Of a stretch of DNA of 64,000 nt, positions 63,994 through 64,000 are shown one piece after another. Origin of the DNA: Amycolatopsis roodepoortensis (GTDB taxonomy: Bacteria; Actinomycetota; Actinomycetes; Mycobacteriales; Pseudonocardiaceae). The notes beneath the pieces are model-generated. The model was not told the DNA's origin. It was given only the letters and a program-made list of their open reading frames with translations, and ran no database searches. Each line of letters starts with the position of its first letter. Positions within the stretch are counted from its first letter, which is position 1. The position numbers and the translations under genes are program-made. The DNA lies in contig NZ_JADBEJ010000005.1 in assembly GCF_014873915.1 (NCBI RefSeq), forward strand, positions 1,426,001 to 1,490,000, read 5' to 3'.

Positions 63994-64000
63994 AAGGAGG

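Overview
The window is about 70% GC. It is densely packed with four-base start/stop overlaps and encodes WhiA, BldD, DasR, a mycothiol-type isomerase and integration host factor MihF. This points to a filamentous actinomycete; a Pseudonocardiaceae member such as Amycolatopsis is my best guess from gene order and the many intergenic palindromes, but no marker gene here proves the genus. No rRNA, tRNA, CRISPR array, insertion sequence or prophage was seen.

Layout. 1-7.9 kb is accessory and envelope-related: a nearly complete gpgS, an alpha/beta hydrolase, and a plus-strand run made of a caspase-ATPase-FHA-TPR multidomain gene (interrupted by a nine-C tract), a GT4 glycosyltransferase, a methyltransferase and an alpha/alpha-toroid protein. 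7.9-43.2 kb is a core block on the minus strand that follows the M. tuberculosis Rv1423-to-Rv1379 order: whiA-yvcK-rapZ-uvrC, ribH-ribBA-ribE-rpe, rsmB-fmt, priA, metK, coaBC, rpoZ-gmk-mihF and the pyrimidine operon pyrR-pyrB-pyrC-x-carA-carB-pyrF. Plus-strand islands interrupt it: a secreted protease and xthA, a two-component system and DD-peptidase-like enzyme, and a secreted C15-like protein beside ggt. 43.3-52.9 kb starts with bldD and then follows the Rv2533c-Rv2540c order: nusB-efp-pepQ and aroQ-aroB-lipoprotein-aroK-aroC. 53-64 kb carries a prepilin-peptidase-like protein, an ECF sigma/anti-sigma operon, a Rieske lipoprotein, a split glucose/N-acetylglucosamine PTS with DasR, and a set of small enzymes.

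Regulation visible in the sequence includes a PyrR-binding RNA loop directly before the pyrR ribosome site, a BldD-box-like site before bldD, a DasR dre-like operator between the divergent PTS arms, and two identical-type 14-bp palindromes at the right edge just before an unseen gene.

Features that ordinary annotation does not explain: (1) thirteen long perfect or near-perfect intergenic palindromes, nine falling into two sequence families, many with arms that are themselves palindromes; (2) an intragenic palindrome TCCACNNTGGAC repeated eight times, often forcing rare codons; (3) a roughly 32-bp block shared by two unrelated intergenic regions; (4) the caspase multidomain gene with its poly-C frameshift site; (5) a secreted pyroglutamyl-peptidase-like protein whose catalytic cysteine position is serine.
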